Below are positions 38,734 to 48,176 of a DNA stretch of 64,000 nt, piece by piece. Each line of letters starts with the position of its first letter. Within the stretch, counting starts at the first letter, position 1. The position numbers and the translations under genes are program-made. The notes below the pieces were generated by a model, which was not told the origin of the DNA, made no database searches, and saw only the letters and a program-made list of their open reading frames with translations. The stretch spans positions 124,001 to 188,000 of the forward strand of contig QCCP01000002.1 of NCBI GenBank assembly GCA_003281225.1, in the 5' to 3' direction. The stretch is from Prochlorococcus sp. AG-347-L20. Lineage in GTDB: Bacteria; Cyanobacteriota; Cyanobacteriia; PCC-6307; Cyanobiaceae.

Positions 38734-39351
38734 TTAGTTCTTATCTTGAAATATAGTACTCAAACGCAATAAAGGAATTCCAATACCCGGTACCAATGAT
38801 TGTGCGTTCTCGTCTTCCTCATCTATGCAAGAGGTGTAAATTACTTGGTTAGGGAATAATTTCGCAATTTTATTTAGCCCTTTATTTGAGCAAATAGCAG
38901 TTATTAACAAAATCCTATTGGAATCAACTCCTAATTCCTTTAATTTAATTAAAATTTCTAATGTTGCCGATTTTGTAGTTATTTGTTCCGAATAAAAAAT
39001 AACTCCTTCATTTGATTCAATAGTTTTAGGAAGTTCTCCTAATGAAAGAGTTGCATTAGGAATTACCTCTTTAGATCCAAACCAAAGAGATAACCCTTCG
39101 GGCAACATTGCGAGCACTTTTATTGGATAATCATTATTAATAAAGAATCCATCTGCGTTTCCATTATCAGTATTTACTATTTCTTTTTTATATGGAAGCC
39201 AATTACGTAATGCTTCATATGTAAGCCATTTTCCTAATTGTTCATATCCTGTTGAGTACAAAATATTTGGAGTATTTTTTTCTCGCAATATTGAAAGCCA
39301 ATGTTTTATTAATGGATGAGTAGGAACAATAACCTTTAGTGACATTGCCAT
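38734..39351 (-). CDS. Uracil phosphoribosyltransferase homologue with degenerate active site
   Basis: A 205-residue protein aligning end to end with Upp: the opening VIVPTHPLIKHWLSILR, the middle KVLAMLPEGLSLWFG and late IYTSCIDE and LVPGIG blocks. Yet the PRPP loop that reads DPMLATGGS in Upp is SEQITTKSA at 121-129, and the uracil-binding GDAGDR following PGLG is replaced by IPLLRLS. It therefore probably does not make UMP and may be regulatory or structural. It is usually named upp by similarity; I would not assign that activity. Confidence 0.75.
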   Translation of the reverse strand: MAMSLKVIVPTHPLIKHWLSILREKNTPNILYSTGYEQLGKWLTYEALRNWLPYKKEIVNTDNGNADGFFINNDYPIKVLAMLPEGLSLWFGSKEVIPNATLSLGELPKTIESNEGVIFYSEQITTKSATLEILIKLKELGVDSNRILLITAICSNKGLNKIAKLFPNQVIYTSCIDEEDENAQSLVPGIGIPLLRLSTIFQDKN

Positions 39352-39414
39352 ATATTTTCCTTTAAAATACTCTTACAAACTTTAAATACTTAAGTTCTAA
39401 AATACAGTTTTATC

Positions 39415-39927
39415 ATGATTAAATCAATTGTTTTCCCTTCACTAAAAAATGCATTAATTGTATTATTGCTTGTTGGAAGTATATTTTTTAATTCTGCAAA
39501 TTCTGCATGGGCTAAAAGACCTCCTGAGATTAGAAACCAACAAGACCTTAATTTAGAGCCAGATATGCATGGTCAAGATTTAAGCGGTAACGAATACGTT
39601 AAGTTTGATTTGAATGGGTTTAATTTCAGTGAAAGTAATTTAGAAGGAGCGGTTTTCAATAATAGTAAATTGCAAAACTCAAAATTTAATGGAGCCAATT
39701 TAAGAGATGCACTAGCTTATGCAACAGACTTTACAGATGCAGATCTTTCGGATGTTAATTTTACAAATGCTTTATTAATGGAGAGCAATTTTGAAGGTGC
39801 AAAAATAGATGGTGCAGATTTTACTGATGCTGTTCTTAGTCGTACACAACAAAAACAATTATGTGCGATTGCTAATGGCACAAATAGTTCTACAGGAGAG
39901 AGTACAGAATATAGCTTGGGTTGTTAA
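39415..39927 (+). CDS. Pentapeptide repeat protein, probably lumenal or periplasmic
   Basis: A 170-residue protein. Residues 1-33 form a signal peptide ending SANSAWA. From about 60 to 140 come tandem A(D/N)Lxx-type repeats (for example FNGANLRDA, DADLSDVNF, GAKIDGADFTDA), which fold as a right-handed beta-helix. A short C-terminal tail has two cysteines (residues about 145 and 170). Several thylakoid-lumen proteins of this kind exist in cyanobacteria; none has a firmly known job. It is followed nine bases later by the CobW gene. Confidence 0.85.
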   Translation: MIKSIVFPSLKNALIVLLLVGSIFFNSANSAWAKRPPEIRNQQDLNLEPDMHGQDLSGNEYVKFDLNGFNFSESNLEGAVFNNSKLQNSKFNGANLRDALAYATDFTDADLSDVNFTNALLMESNFEGAKIDGADFTDAVLSRTQQKQLCAIANGTNSSTGESTEYSLGC

Positions 39928-39936
39928 TCATCAAAG

Positions 39937-41001
39937 ATGAAAAAAAAAATACCAGTTATAGTTGTTTCGGGATTTCTTGGTTCAGGTAAAACAACTTTTC
40001 TAAGATATTTACTAAAAGAAAGTAATAAAAAATTTGGTTTAATAATTAATGAATTTGGTGATGTTGGAATTGACGGTGATTTGATTAAAAGTTGTGATAA
40101 ATGTAATGAATCTGAAGACGACTGCGTAATCGAATTAAACAATGGATGTTTATGTTGTACTGTTCAAGATGATTTTGTTCCATCAATAAAAGCTCTCCTA
40201 GAATTTAATCCTCCTATCGAATCAATAATTATCGAAACAAGTGGCTTGGCACTACCAATTCCCTTAATTCAAGCACTTAACTGGCCTGAGATTCGATCTT
40301 CCATCTACCTTGATGTTGTTGTTGGTATCGTTAACGGAGAATCAATGCTTAATGGTTCACCAATTAATGATTTAAATAAAATAACAAAACAATATAATGA
40401 AACAGATAAAATCGATCACAATGCCACTATAGATGAACTTTTTGAGGAGCAACTAGAAGTTTCTGATATCGTTTTAGTCTCTAGATCAGATATTTTAAAT
40501 GATGATCAGTTTAACGTTGTAAAAAATAAAATTCAAGGAAGTCTAAACTCATCTACACCAGTCCTTAAATCTAAGAATGGCAATATTGATTTAAATTATC
40601 TATTTGATTTTAATTTTAAAAAAGAGACTTATAAAGAATTTTTAACTGAAGAACATGACCATAATCATGTTGAGCTTGTATCAGACTCATTTAAATTAAA
40701 TTATTTTCTTGAAAAAAATGACTTTGAAAAGGAGATGTCAAAAATCTTGGATGAATTAAACATTCTTCGAATAAAAGGACGTATTTGGATACCAAACAAA
40801 TCATTGCCTTTACAAATACAAATTGTTGGAAAGAAAATTAATACTTGGTTTGAAGAGGCTCCAGACAATTGTTGGAGACCAAATGATAATGCTGGGCTTG
40901 AATTAGTAATAATTTCCTTTGATGAAAAATCTATAAAAACATTCAATAGAAAAATTAAAGAGAAATTTAAGATTTTAAGTGATCCAAAAATAGCAATTTG
41001 A
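39937..41001 (+). CDS. CobW/COG0523 family metal-linked GTPase
   Basis: A 354-residue G3E GTPase. Walker A GFLGSGKT is at 12-19. The metal-binding CLCC motif is at 71-74 (NNGCLCCT), preceded by three more cysteines at about 53-63. Asp/Glu-rich switch sequence and ETSGLALP follow, and a His cluster EEHDHNH lies near 237. The CobW_C domain is at the end. Members deliver zinc or cobalt or help insert metals; the name CobW does not prove a role in cobalamin synthesis. Confidence 0.88.
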   Translation: MKKKIPVIVVSGFLGSGKTTFLRYLLKESNKKFGLIINEFGDVGIDGDLIKSCDKCNESEDDCVIELNNGCLCCTVQDDFVPSIKALLEFNPPIESIIIETSGLALPIPLIQALNWPEIRSSIYLDVVVGIVNGESMLNGSPINDLNKITKQYNETDKIDHNATIDELFEEQLEVSDIVLVSRSDILNDDQFNVVKNKIQGSLNSSTPVLKSKNGNIDLNYLFDFNFKKETYKEFLTEEHDHNHVELVSDSFKLNYFLEKNDFEKEMSKILDELNILRIKGRIWIPNKSLPLQIQIVGKKINTWFEEAPDNCWRPNDNAGLELVIISFDEKSIKTFNRKIKEKFKILSDPKIAI

Positions 41002-41047
41002 CTTTATAGTTAGCTGTCGGGATACTTACTACAGTAGACAGCCCAAT

Positions 41048-41212
41048 ATGGAAAATCCAAAAATTGCTTTAAAACAAATAATCTCTGACGATGTTACATT
41101 AATTGATAAAATAAAATGTTCAAAATGTGGAGGGGCAGGAAATTTCAAAACTCATGAAAATTCAAGAAGAACTTGCTTAGTTTGTTTTGGTAGAGGCTTC
41201 ATAAACATTTAA
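41048..41212 (+). CDS. Mini zinc-finger protein with DnaJ-type cysteine pairs
   Basis: A 54-residue frame from ATG 41048 to TAA 41212. Two pairs of cysteines (Cys24/27 in CSKCGGAG and Cys43/46 in CLVCFGRG) match the CxxCxGxG repeat of DnaJ zinc fingers. No J-domain or other domain is attached. It resembles plant BSD2 or other small DnaJ-zinc-finger chaperone proteins in layout. It lies 46 bases after the CobW GTPase; a link between a metal carrier and a zinc protein is suggestive only. Confidence 0.75.
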   Translation: MENPKIALKQIISDDVTLIDKIKCSKCGGAGNFKTHENSRRTCLVCFGRGFINI

Positions 41213-41309
41213 TAACTCAGAAAACCTTAAGGTAAAAATATTTGTTTATTAATCAATAGTACTTTTTATAAAAATTTAAACTAATCTTCTAGTAGAAATT
41301 AATTTTTAT

Positions 41310-41564
41310 TTGGACCAATTTGCTGTAAAAGTTTTTGTAAGACTAAGACCCTCAGTTTTAGATCCAGCAGGGGAGGCTACTAAATCTGCTTCTATAAAAC
41401 TTGGAGCCAAGGGAATTAAATCATTACGTATAGGAAAAATGATTGAGGTAAAAATAGAAGGTAATGGTGAAAACGAAGTAAGAGAAAAAATTGATTTATT
41501 GTGTGATAGGTTATTCGCAAATACTGTCATTGAAGATTATGAGTATTCATTAGAAAAATTATAA
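41310..41564 (+). CDS. purS: PurS, phosphoribosylformylglycinamidine synthase subunit
   Basis: An 84-residue subunit, the size expected for PurS, which joins PurL and PurQ in the fourth step of purine synthesis. The [15 protein letters not shown] block and the [12 protein letters not shown]-like stretch ([17 protein letters not shown]) are characteristic. It starts at TTG 41310 and ends one base before purQ. purL is not in this window. Confidence 0.93.
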   Translation: MDQFAVKVFVRLRPSVLDPAGEATKSASIKLGAKGIKSLRIGKMIEVKIEGNGENEVREKIDLLCDRLFANTVIEDYEYSLEKL

Positions 41565-41565
41565 G

Positions 41566-42231
41566 ATGGATAATTTTACTGTAGGAGTTGTTGTCTTCCC
41601 TGGTTCTAATTGTGATCGTGATGTTTCATGGGCATTGGAAGGTTGTTTAGACATAAGAACAAAATACTTGTGGCATGAGTCTTCAGATTTAAGTGATGTA
41701 GATGCAATAGTTTTACCCGGAGGATTTAGCTATGGTGATTATTTAAGATGCGGAGCAATTGCGAGATTCTCTCCATTAATAAATGCCTTGGATGAGTTTG
41801 TTAAAAGCGGGAAAAGAGTTTTAGGAATTTGTAATGGGTTTCAAATTTTGACAGAATCAGGGTTTTTGCCTGGTGCTCTTGTTGCAAATAAAAATCTTAA
41901 TTTTATCTGTGATGACGTTGAACTGGATATCGTTTCTTCAAAAGGAGGTTGGTTTAATAATGTAGATGAAAAACAAACAATTAAGTTGCCAATAGCGCAT
42001 GGGGAAGGAAGATATCATTGTGATTCTGATACTTTAAAGAAACTTGTAGATAATGAATTGATCGCTTTGAGATATAAAAATAATCCCAATGGATCCTCAT
42101 TCGATATCGCAGGCATAACTAATGAGAAGGGAAATGTTCTAGGTTTAATGCCTCATCCAGAGCGAGCATGCGACGAGACAATTGGTGGGACTGATGGTCT
42201 CTTCACATTAAAATCATTAATATTGAAATAA
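41566..42231 (+). CDS. purQ: PurQ, glutamine amidotransferase subunit
   Basis: A 221-residue class I glutamine amidotransferase giving ammonia to the FGAM synthase complex. The nucleophile Cys89 is in VLGICNGFQ, the oxyanion [12 protein letters not shown] region is at 52-64, and the His-Glu pair is in [11 protein letters not shown] near 196-206. It lies one base after purS and converges on the class II aldolase gene; a strong terminator separates them. Confidence 0.95.
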   Translation: MDNFTVGVVVFPGSNCDRDVSWALEGCLDIRTKYLWHESSDLSDVDAIVLPGGFSYGDYLRCGAIARFSPLINALDEFVKSGKRVLGICNGFQILTESGFLPGALVANKNLNFICDDVELDIVSSKGGWFNNVDEKQTIKLPIAHGEGRYHCDSDTLKKLVDNELIALRYKNNPNGSSFDIAGITNEKGNVLGLMPHPERACDETIGGTDGLFTLKSLILK

Positions 42232-42265
42232 AAAAAAGACCCCCAATTTTGGAGGTTTTTTTTTA
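42230..42265. terminator. Bidirectional intrinsic terminator between purQ and class II fba
   Basis: A run of eight A (42230-42237), then ACCCCC, an AATTTT loop, GGAGGT and nine T (42256-42264). The GC core pairs with one C/A mismatch, and the A-run pairs with the T-run, so the structure works in both directions. It sits between convergent genes, 0-30 bases past each stop, and is the clearest intrinsic terminator in the window. Confidence 0.85.
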
Positions 42266-42282
42266 TTTAATTTGGGAGGAAA

Positions 42283-43356
42283 TTAAACAGTAGCTTTTAC
42301 TTTTGGATCCAAATCACCTTTTGCGTAAAGATCAGCAAAATAATTAGTGCTGTTTTGTTTGATCTTACTTGCTTGACCTTCGCACCAGAACTGCTTGTAT
42401 CTATCAAGACAAACTTGCTTCATGTATTTTCTAGCAGGCTTGTTGAAATGTCTTGGGTCGAAATTTGCCTTATCCGCAAATGCTGCCTCTCTAACCGCGG
42501 CAGTGAAAGCAAGTCTGTTATCAGTATCAATGTTGACTTTCCTAACTCCATTTCTTATTCCCTCTTGAATTTCTTCAACAGGAACACCATATGTTTGAGG
42601 AATTTCACCTCCATACTTGTTAATGATATCCAACCATTCTTGAGGAACTGAACTAGATCCATGCATTACAAGATGGGTATTTGGAAGTGCTTTATGAATT
42701 TCAGCAATTCTGCTTATTGCAAGAACTTCCCCTGTAGGTTTTCTTGTGAATTTATAAGCACCATGACTTGTTCCTATAGCAATAGCTAAAGCATCGACTT
42801 TTGTTTTAGCTACAAAATCTGCAGCTTCTTCAGGATCAGTCAGAAGCATATCTGTAGAAAGTTCACCTTCAAATCCATGACCATCTTCCGCTTCACCTTT
42901 TCCTGTCTCTAATGAACCTAAGCAACCCAACTCTCCTTCAACACTAACTCCAACTGAATGAGCAAAATCCACTACTTTTTTAGTAACCGCAACATTATAT
43001 TCGTAACTAGCGGGTGTTTTTGCATCTGCCTCTAGAGAACCGTCCATCATTACTGATGTGAAACCATTTATTGCTGCTGAATAACATGTTGATGGCTCAT
43101 TACCGTGGTCTTGGTGCATTACTACTGGAATATTAGGATATGTTTCTGTAGCAGCAAGGATTAGATGACGTAGGAAAATTTCTCCTGCATAATTTCTTGC
43201 CCCTCTTGAAGCTTGGAGGATTACTGGACTATCAGTTTCATATGCTGCTTCCATGATTGCTTGAACTTGTTCAAGGTTATTAACATTGAAAGCTGGAATA
43301 CCGTAACCATTCTCAGCAGCGTGATCTAAAAGTAGTCTTAGTGGAACGAGGGCCAT
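42283..43356 (-). CDS. fba: Class II fructose-1,6-bisphosphate aldolase
   Basis: A 357-residue zinc aldolase (Calvin-subtype, also called CbbA), joining dihydroxyacetone phosphate with glyceraldehyde 3-phosphate or erythrose 4-phosphate. Zinc ligand His84 lies in VMHQDHGN, the others in [12 protein letters not shown] and [10 protein letters not shown]. The length fits the Calvin-type members. ATG at 43356. The class I aldolase gene is next upstream on the same strand, 147 bases away. Confidence 0.95.
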   Translation of the reverse strand: MALVPLRLLLDHAAENGYGIPAFNVNNLEQVQAIMEAAYETDSPVILQASRGARNYAGEIFLRHLILAATETYPNIPVVMHQDHGNEPSTCYSAAINGFTSVMMDGSLEADAKTPASYEYNVAVTKKVVDFAHSVGVSVEGELGCLGSLETGKGEAEDGHGFEGELSTDMLLTDPEEAADFVAKTKVDALAIAIGTSHGAYKFTRKPTGEVLAISRIAEIHKALPNTHLVMHGSSSVPQEWLDIINKYGGEIPQTYGVPVEEIQEGIRNGVRKVNIDTDNRLAFTAAVREAAFADKANFDPRHFNKPARKYMKQVCLDRYKQFWCEGQASKIKQNSTNYFADLYAKGDLDPKVKATV

Positions 43357-43503
43357 AATTAAAATAAGTTAAATGCTATATAAAGCATATGTTTCCGAGA
43401 GTTTAGTATAAAGAGGTATCAAATGTCACGTCATTAGATATACAAAATACTAAATTAAAGAAACTTTTTTTATGACCCAGAGTACATTTTTAGTATTTTT
43501 TAG

Positions 43504-44571
43504 TTAATAAGTGTAGCCTGCCACAAACAATTGCTCATCAGATGAAGGTTGAGATCCTGCTACATAGGCACCTTTTGAAGCTTCAGAGTTTGCTTGAGCT
43601 CTTGCTATTAAAGCTTTTTGACCTCCTTCAACGTCGCTTCCTTTCCAGGCCTTTAAGCATGAGTGCTGTAATGCTCTTCCATAGGAGAAGGAAACGTTCC
43701 ATAATGCTTTCCTGTAAAGAGTGTTCATATTATTTAGATAAACAGAAGCCGCTTCTTCGCTTAACCCTCCTGATAAGAAAACTATTCCAGGAACAGATGC
43801 AGGAACGCATCTTTCCATAGTTCTAATTGTCATTTCAGCAACCTTCATAGGATCAGCCTTTGTTGGACAATCTGCTCCATTAACAGTCATAGAAGGTTTT
43901 AATAGAGTGCCTTCTAGAAAAACTCCATTTGCTTGACAGGCAATATAAACCTGTTTTATTACCTCTTCTTGAACTTCAGCAGTTTTTTCTATAGTATGGT
44001 CGCCGTCCATTAAGATTTCAGGTTCAATAATTGGTACTAACCCAGATTCTTGAACTGATCTCGCATACCTTGCTAATCCCCAAGCATTCTCTTGAATTGA
44101 TAGTTTTGAAGGACAACCATCATTTGTAATTTGCAGAACTGCTCTCCACTTTGCAAATCTGGCACCTTGTTCATAATATTTTGCAGATCTTTCAACTAAC
44201 CCATCAAGGCCAGAGCAAAAAGTTTCTACATCTCCTCCTCCTGGAAGTGGATTTAGGCCTTTATCGACCTTTATACCTGGAATAATACCTAAATCATTTA
44301 GTTTCTTAACCATTGACTCGCCATCTTGGTGATTCTGATAAAGAGTTTCTTCGAAGAGGATTGCTCCACTTATATATTTGCCAAGACCTTCTGTAGTAAA
44401 AAGCATTCCTCTATATGCCTTCCTATTGTCTTCAGTATTCTCAACGCCAATTCCAGCGAGTCTTTTACCTACTGTTTTAGTGGATTCATCTACCGCTAAT
44501 ATTCCTTTTCCTTTAGAAGCTAGTAATTGAGCATTTTCTTTAAGCTCATTTTTGTAATAATTTAAAGCCAT
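43504..44571 (-). CDS. Class I fructose-1,6-bisphosphate aldolase
   Basis: A 355-residue Schiff-base aldolase. The catalytic Lys225 is in EGTLLKPSM; other active-site blocks are GILAVDES, KWRAVL (Lys141) and IEPEIL. It is unrelated in fold chemistry to the class II enzyme encoded next to it. Having both in tandem suggests condition-dependent use, for example with respect to zinc supply or glycolytic versus Calvin-cycle direction; that is inference. Confidence 0.95.
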   Translation of the reverse strand: MALNYYKNELKENAQLLASKGKGILAVDESTKTVGKRLAGIGVENTEDNRKAYRGMLFTTEGLGKYISGAILFEETLYQNHQDGESMVKKLNDLGIIPGIKVDKGLNPLPGGGDVETFCSGLDGLVERSAKYYEQGARFAKWRAVLQITNDGCPSKLSIQENAWGLARYARSVQESGLVPIIEPEILMDGDHTIEKTAEVQEEVIKQVYIACQANGVFLEGTLLKPSMTVNGADCPTKADPMKVAEMTIRTMERCVPASVPGIVFLSGGLSEEAASVYLNNMNTLYRKALWNVSFSYGRALQHSCLKAWKGSDVEGGQKALIARAQANSEASKGAYVAGSQPSSDEQLFVAGYTY

Positions 44572-44674
44572 TCTTTAATAATTCAGTTCAATTGATTTTT
44601 CCAGAATATGAAAAAAAAATAAAATCAATCCAATACTTTATCGAGTGATAATTGCTACTTATAAATGTATAGCC

Positions 44675-45772
44675 TTAAATTTTGATACTTAATCCACTTT
44701 TGGAAGATTCTCTTATGGCTTCGCAAACTTTATGACTAGCAAGTCCCTCGCATAAGCCTGGGATTACAGGTGTTCCATTAATTATACTCTGAGCCCATAA
44801 ATTTTGAATTCTCAAAACTGGAGCTATTCTCCCATCAGTCCATGTTTTTTCAAAATTAAAACTTGAATCTGCAATTAGATTTTGTATTGTATTTTCGTTG
44901 TTTGAATATTTCAAATTAAAACCATGTACATAATCTTTTTGGTTTTCGCTTTTAAGAATTAGTGAACCTTCGCTTCCATATATTTCTAAACTAAATCCTC
45001 TACCATTTTTAGAAATTGATGATAAAGATACCTGACATGGAATAAGATTCGAGCTGTAGTTTGATATTTCTATATTGGCTAAACATACATCTTCACTCGT
45101 AACATCATATAAATCAGATGAATTAGGTAAAGGTCTTTTTTTTATTGATGTTGCTAATTTGCCAGACACGTTTATTGCTTCTCCAAAAAACCAATTCAAC
45201 ATATCGAATGCATGAGTACCTAAAGCGCCAATAACTCCTCCACCTTTTTCTTCCAATGAATACCAATTCCAGGATCTTTTGGGGTCGGATCTACTGCCCA
45301 TTAACCAATCTAATTTGACTAAATATATATCTCCTAAGATATTTTCATCAATAAGTTTTTTTGTCTGAAGGAAAAGAGGTACGGCTCTATATTCAAAATC
45401 AACACATACGCTTAAATTATTAATCAAAGATATTCTCTGAAGCTCTTCAATTTCTGAGGAGGATATTGAAACGGGTTTTTCTAGGAGCAAATTTTTATTA
45501 TTCTCAAGAGCTTGTTTTGCTAACTTAAATCTTGATTCAGGTGGAGTGGCAATAATAATTCCATCAATTTTTGGAGATTTAACTAAGTCTTCCCAATTGT
45601 GAAAAAAATCTAAGCCCGTTTCTTTTCCTATTATCGATGTTTGCTTTTTCTCGTAATGATAAATTGCTACAGGAGTTAAATGATCAGACTCTTTTAATGC
45701 CTCTAAATGAACTTTTTTCCCAAACCCTAGTCCAGCGATTGCTATTTTTAATTTTTTATTTTTAGTATTCAT
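44675..45772 (-). CDS. GFO/IDH/MocA family NAD(P)-dependent oxidoreductase
   Basis: A 365-residue dehydrogenase. The N-terminal Rossmann fold begins IAIAGLGFGKKVHLEAL, with the conserved EKP in LLLEKPVSI (catalytic-site Lys) and the substrate-site GGGVIGALGTHAFDMLNW. Substrates of the family are sugars and inositols; which one is not determinable. It is 2 bases downstream of the 130-residue secreted protein gene and 103 bases upstream of the class I aldolase gene. Confidence 0.88.
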   Translation of the reverse strand: MNTKNKKLKIAIAGLGFGKKVHLEALKESDHLTPVAIYHYEKKQTSIIGKETGLDFFHNWEDLVKSPKIDGIIIATPPESRFKLAKQALENNKNLLLEKPVSISSSEIEELQRISLINNLSVCVDFEYRAVPLFLQTKKLIDENILGDIYLVKLDWLMGSRSDPKRSWNWYSLEEKGGGVIGALGTHAFDMLNWFFGEAINVSGKLATSIKKRPLPNSSDLYDVTSEDVCLANIEISNYSSNLIPCQVSLSSISKNGRGFSLEIYGSEGSLILKSENQKDYVHGFNLKYSNNENTIQNLIADSSFNFEKTWTDGRIAPVLRIQNLWAQSIINGTPVIPGLCEGLASHKVCEAIRESSKSGLSIKI

Positions 45773-45774
45773 TC

Positions 45775-46167
45775 TTATTCATTAATAAACTCTGAACAGC
45801 TATTTTCAATAACAACATCTATAAGTTCATCATTATTAGAAGTTTGCCATTTTGAATTAAATTGAGGAATTCCATTTATTGATGTATCTTTGAACTTTTT
45901 TTCATTGCAATTAATTCTCATTACATAAAGTGATAACTCTCCATCATCATCAGAATTAGTTGGATTCTTAAAGAACTTTGTTAATACACTTATTTCACCA
46001 TTTGGGAGTGACTTAATACTCCCTTTATCAAGCCATTCTTTCCCATCATCATTCTCTTTAAGGAGAACCCAATCAACATTTCCTATCGCATATGAATAGG
46101 AGGCAAAGTTTAAAATAAAGAGTAGAAGGCTTAATGAAAAATAAAATAAATTAGAAATTATTCTCAT
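45775..46167 (-). CDS. Secreted hypothetical protein
   Basis: A 130-residue protein from ATG 46167; a TTG at 46188 would make it overlap accD and is less likely. Residues 1-26 are a signal peptide (long Leu/Phe core, ending SYSYA). The mature part is acidic, with the blocks DWVLLKENDDGKEWLDKGSI and SVLTKF that resemble a small surface-adhesin-type beta fold, and two cysteines. Only a single base separates it from the accD stop. No specific function recognised. Confidence 0.7.
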   Translation of the reverse strand: MRIISNLFYFSLSLLLFILNFASYSYAIGNVDWVLLKENDDGKEWLDKGSIKSLPNGEISVLTKFFKNPTNSDDDGELSLYVMRINCNEKKFKDTSINGIPQFNSKWQTSNNDELIDVVIENSCSEFINE

Positions 46168-46168
46168 T

Positions 46169-47050
46169 TTATATATTTGCTTCTGCAAGTTCTTTTACAC
46201 CATGAATTTTTAAAATTTTAGTCAGAGTATCCTTGAGATCTTTCCTTTTCACTATTACATCAACAAAACCATGCTCAAGCAGATATTCAGCTGTTTGAAA
46301 ATTATCGGGTAATTTTTCTCTTAATGTTTGTTCTATAACCCTTCTTCCAGCAAATCCAATAAGTGCTTTAGGTTCTGCCAAAATTAAATCACCTAACATC
46401 GCAAAGCTGGCTGTTACCCCTCCAGTAGTTGGATGAGTTAACAAGGGCATATATAGGAGATTTTTCTCTTTATGTTTTTTTAGTGCTCCAGATATTTTTG
46501 CCATTTGCATGAGACTTAACATACCTTCTTGCATCCTTGCTCCTCCTGATGCGCAAACAATAAGAATTGGAAAATTTTCCAAAGTTGCTCTCTCAATTAT
46601 CCTTGTAATTTTTTCACCAACTACTGAACCCATGGATCCTCCCATAAATCTAAAATCCATAACAGCTAATGCTAAAGGCATTGAATTCACAGAACAGATA
46701 CCTGTTACGACTCCATCTCTTAAACCTGTACCTGCTTGACTTTCTTTAATTCGATCAGCATATGCTCTTCTATCTTTAAAACCCAAAGGATCTGTAGGAC
46801 TTAGTGAACTATCAAATTCTTTGAATGAATTTTTATCAGCAATTATATTTATCCTTTCATCGCTATTAATCCTATTGTGGTGTCCACAATTACTACAAAC
46901 ATTGAAATTTGAAATTAGGTCTTTTCTATAGGCTACTTGCGAACACTCTGAACATTTAACCCACAAACCATCTCCTTCGTCAGTATCTTGAGAAACTTTC
47001 CCAACAAATTGATCTTTACGCCTTGCGGCAAACCAGTCGATTAATGACAC
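46169..47050 (-). CDS. accD: Acetyl-CoA carboxylase carboxyltransferase subunit beta
   Basis: A 293-residue subunit of the carboxyltransferase making malonyl-CoA for fatty acids. The N-terminal zinc ribbon has Cys33, Cys36, Cys52 and Cys55 (VKCSECSQ and NVCSNCGHH). The crotonase-like core includes [19 protein letters not shown] and [14 protein letters not shown]. The start is GTG at 47050. The partner accA is not in this window. Confidence 0.96.
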   Translation of the reverse strand: MSLIDWFAARRKDQFVGKVSQDTDEGDGLWVKCSECSQVAYRKDLISNFNVCSNCGHHNRINSDERINIIADKNSFKEFDSSLSPTDPLGFKDRRAYADRIKESQAGTGLRDGVVTGICSVNSMPLALAVMDFRFMGGSMGSVVGEKITRIIERATLENFPILIVCASGGARMQEGMLSLMQMAKISGALKKHKEKNLLYMPLLTHPTTGGVTASFAMLGDLILAEPKALIGFAGRRVIEQTLREKLPDNFQTAEYLLEHGFVDVIVKRKDLKDTLTKILKIHGVKELAEANI

Positions 47051-47189
47051 AACTTTTCCTGTTTTTTCTATTTAAATCTAAGTAAGGTACTTTTATCAAG
47101 AAAGATATATAAAAATTTGAGATCCTCTAGATTAAAAACTTCTCAAAGTTAAAAAATAATGATTTGAGTTGATAATCGAAAATTAATTA

Positions 47190-48086
47190 TTATTTATTTT
47201 TCTCCTCAATCATTTTATGAATTATTGGAGTGAGAATTAGTTCCATTGCGAATCCCATTTTTCCTCCATTTACAACGATACTTGTTGGACTTGACATAAA
47301 TGAATCATTAATCATGCCAAGCAAGTATTGAAAATCAATCCCCCATTTCTCTCTAGCCCCTTTTCTGAAATGTATGATCACAAAGCTCTCATCAGGAGTT
47401 GGGATATTCCTGCATATGAAAGGATTAGAAGTGTCAATTGTGGGAATTCTTTGGAAATTAATATCGGTTTTGCTGAATTGTGGGCAAATATGATTTATAT
47501 AATCAGGCATTCTTCTCAATATAGTATCCACAATGGTTTCCGCTGAGTAACCTCTTTCTGCGTTATCTCTATGGATTTTTTGAATCCACTCTAAATTTGT
47601 TATCGGAACAACTCCAACAAGTAAATCAGCATAAGAGGCAACATTGTATCCATCACCTTCTACCCCGCCATGCAAACCTTCATAAAAAAGTACATCTGTT
47701 CCCTCAGGAATATCTTCCCATGGAGTAAATTGCCCAGGTTCTAGGGATGTCCCAAGTCTTGTATTATGTTCTTCTGCTTCTTCAAGACTATGTAGATAAT
47801 ATCTTTTCTTTCCTCCTCCAGTTTCACCATAGATTTTAAAAAGTTCTTCTAGCTTGTCAAAAAGATTAGCCTCTGGACCAAAATGTGAGAAATTTTCACC
47901 TTTTGAAAGAGCGTCTGCCATAGCTTTTTTCATAGGCATTCTTTCAAATCTGTGGTAACTATCACCTTCAACAACTGCGGGGACAATATCTTCTCTGGCA
48001 AAAATATGCTCAAAGGCTCTTTTTACTGTACTTGTTCCTGCTCCTGAAGATCCTGTTACAGCGACTACTGGATGACGTTTTGACAT
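47190..48086 (-). CDS. prk: Phosphoribulokinase, short proteobacterial-type
   Basis: A 298-residue kinase making ribulose 1,5-bisphosphate, the Rubisco substrate. The P-loop is GSSGAGTST at 12-20, without the usual Lys, exactly as in the Rhodobacter-type class I enzymes. Further shared blocks are EGDSYHRF, FYEGLHGGVEG, IQKIHRD and DTSNPFICRNIP. The N-terminal cysteine pair used for thioredoxin/CP12 control in plant and beta-cyanobacterial (class II, about 330 residues) PRK is absent. It likely acts without that redox switch; allosteric control may replace it. Confidence 0.92.
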   Translation of the reverse strand: MSKRHPVVAVTGSSGAGTSTVKRAFEHIFAREDIVPAVVEGDSYHRFERMPMKKAMADALSKGENFSHFGPEANLFDKLEELFKIYGETGGGKKRYYLHSLEEAEEHNTRLGTSLEPGQFTPWEDIPEGTDVLFYEGLHGGVEGDGYNVASYADLLVGVVPITNLEWIQKIHRDNAERGYSAETIVDTILRRMPDYINHICPQFSKTDINFQRIPTIDTSNPFICRNIPTPDESFVIIHFRKGAREKWGIDFQYLLGMINDSFMSSPTSIVVNGGKMGFAMELILTPIIHKMIEEKNK

Positions 48087-48176
48087 TTTTTAAAAACAAT
48101 ATCTAATGATTCTGACAGGTCATATGCCAACTTTATGTTTTACTTAAAAATATTTTTTTATTTATTAATTTTTTTC

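Noticed and set aside
41224-41233. Palindrome ACCTTAAGGT downstream of the mini zinc-finger gene
   Set aside because: Ten bases is too short in AT-rich DNA to support a named site.
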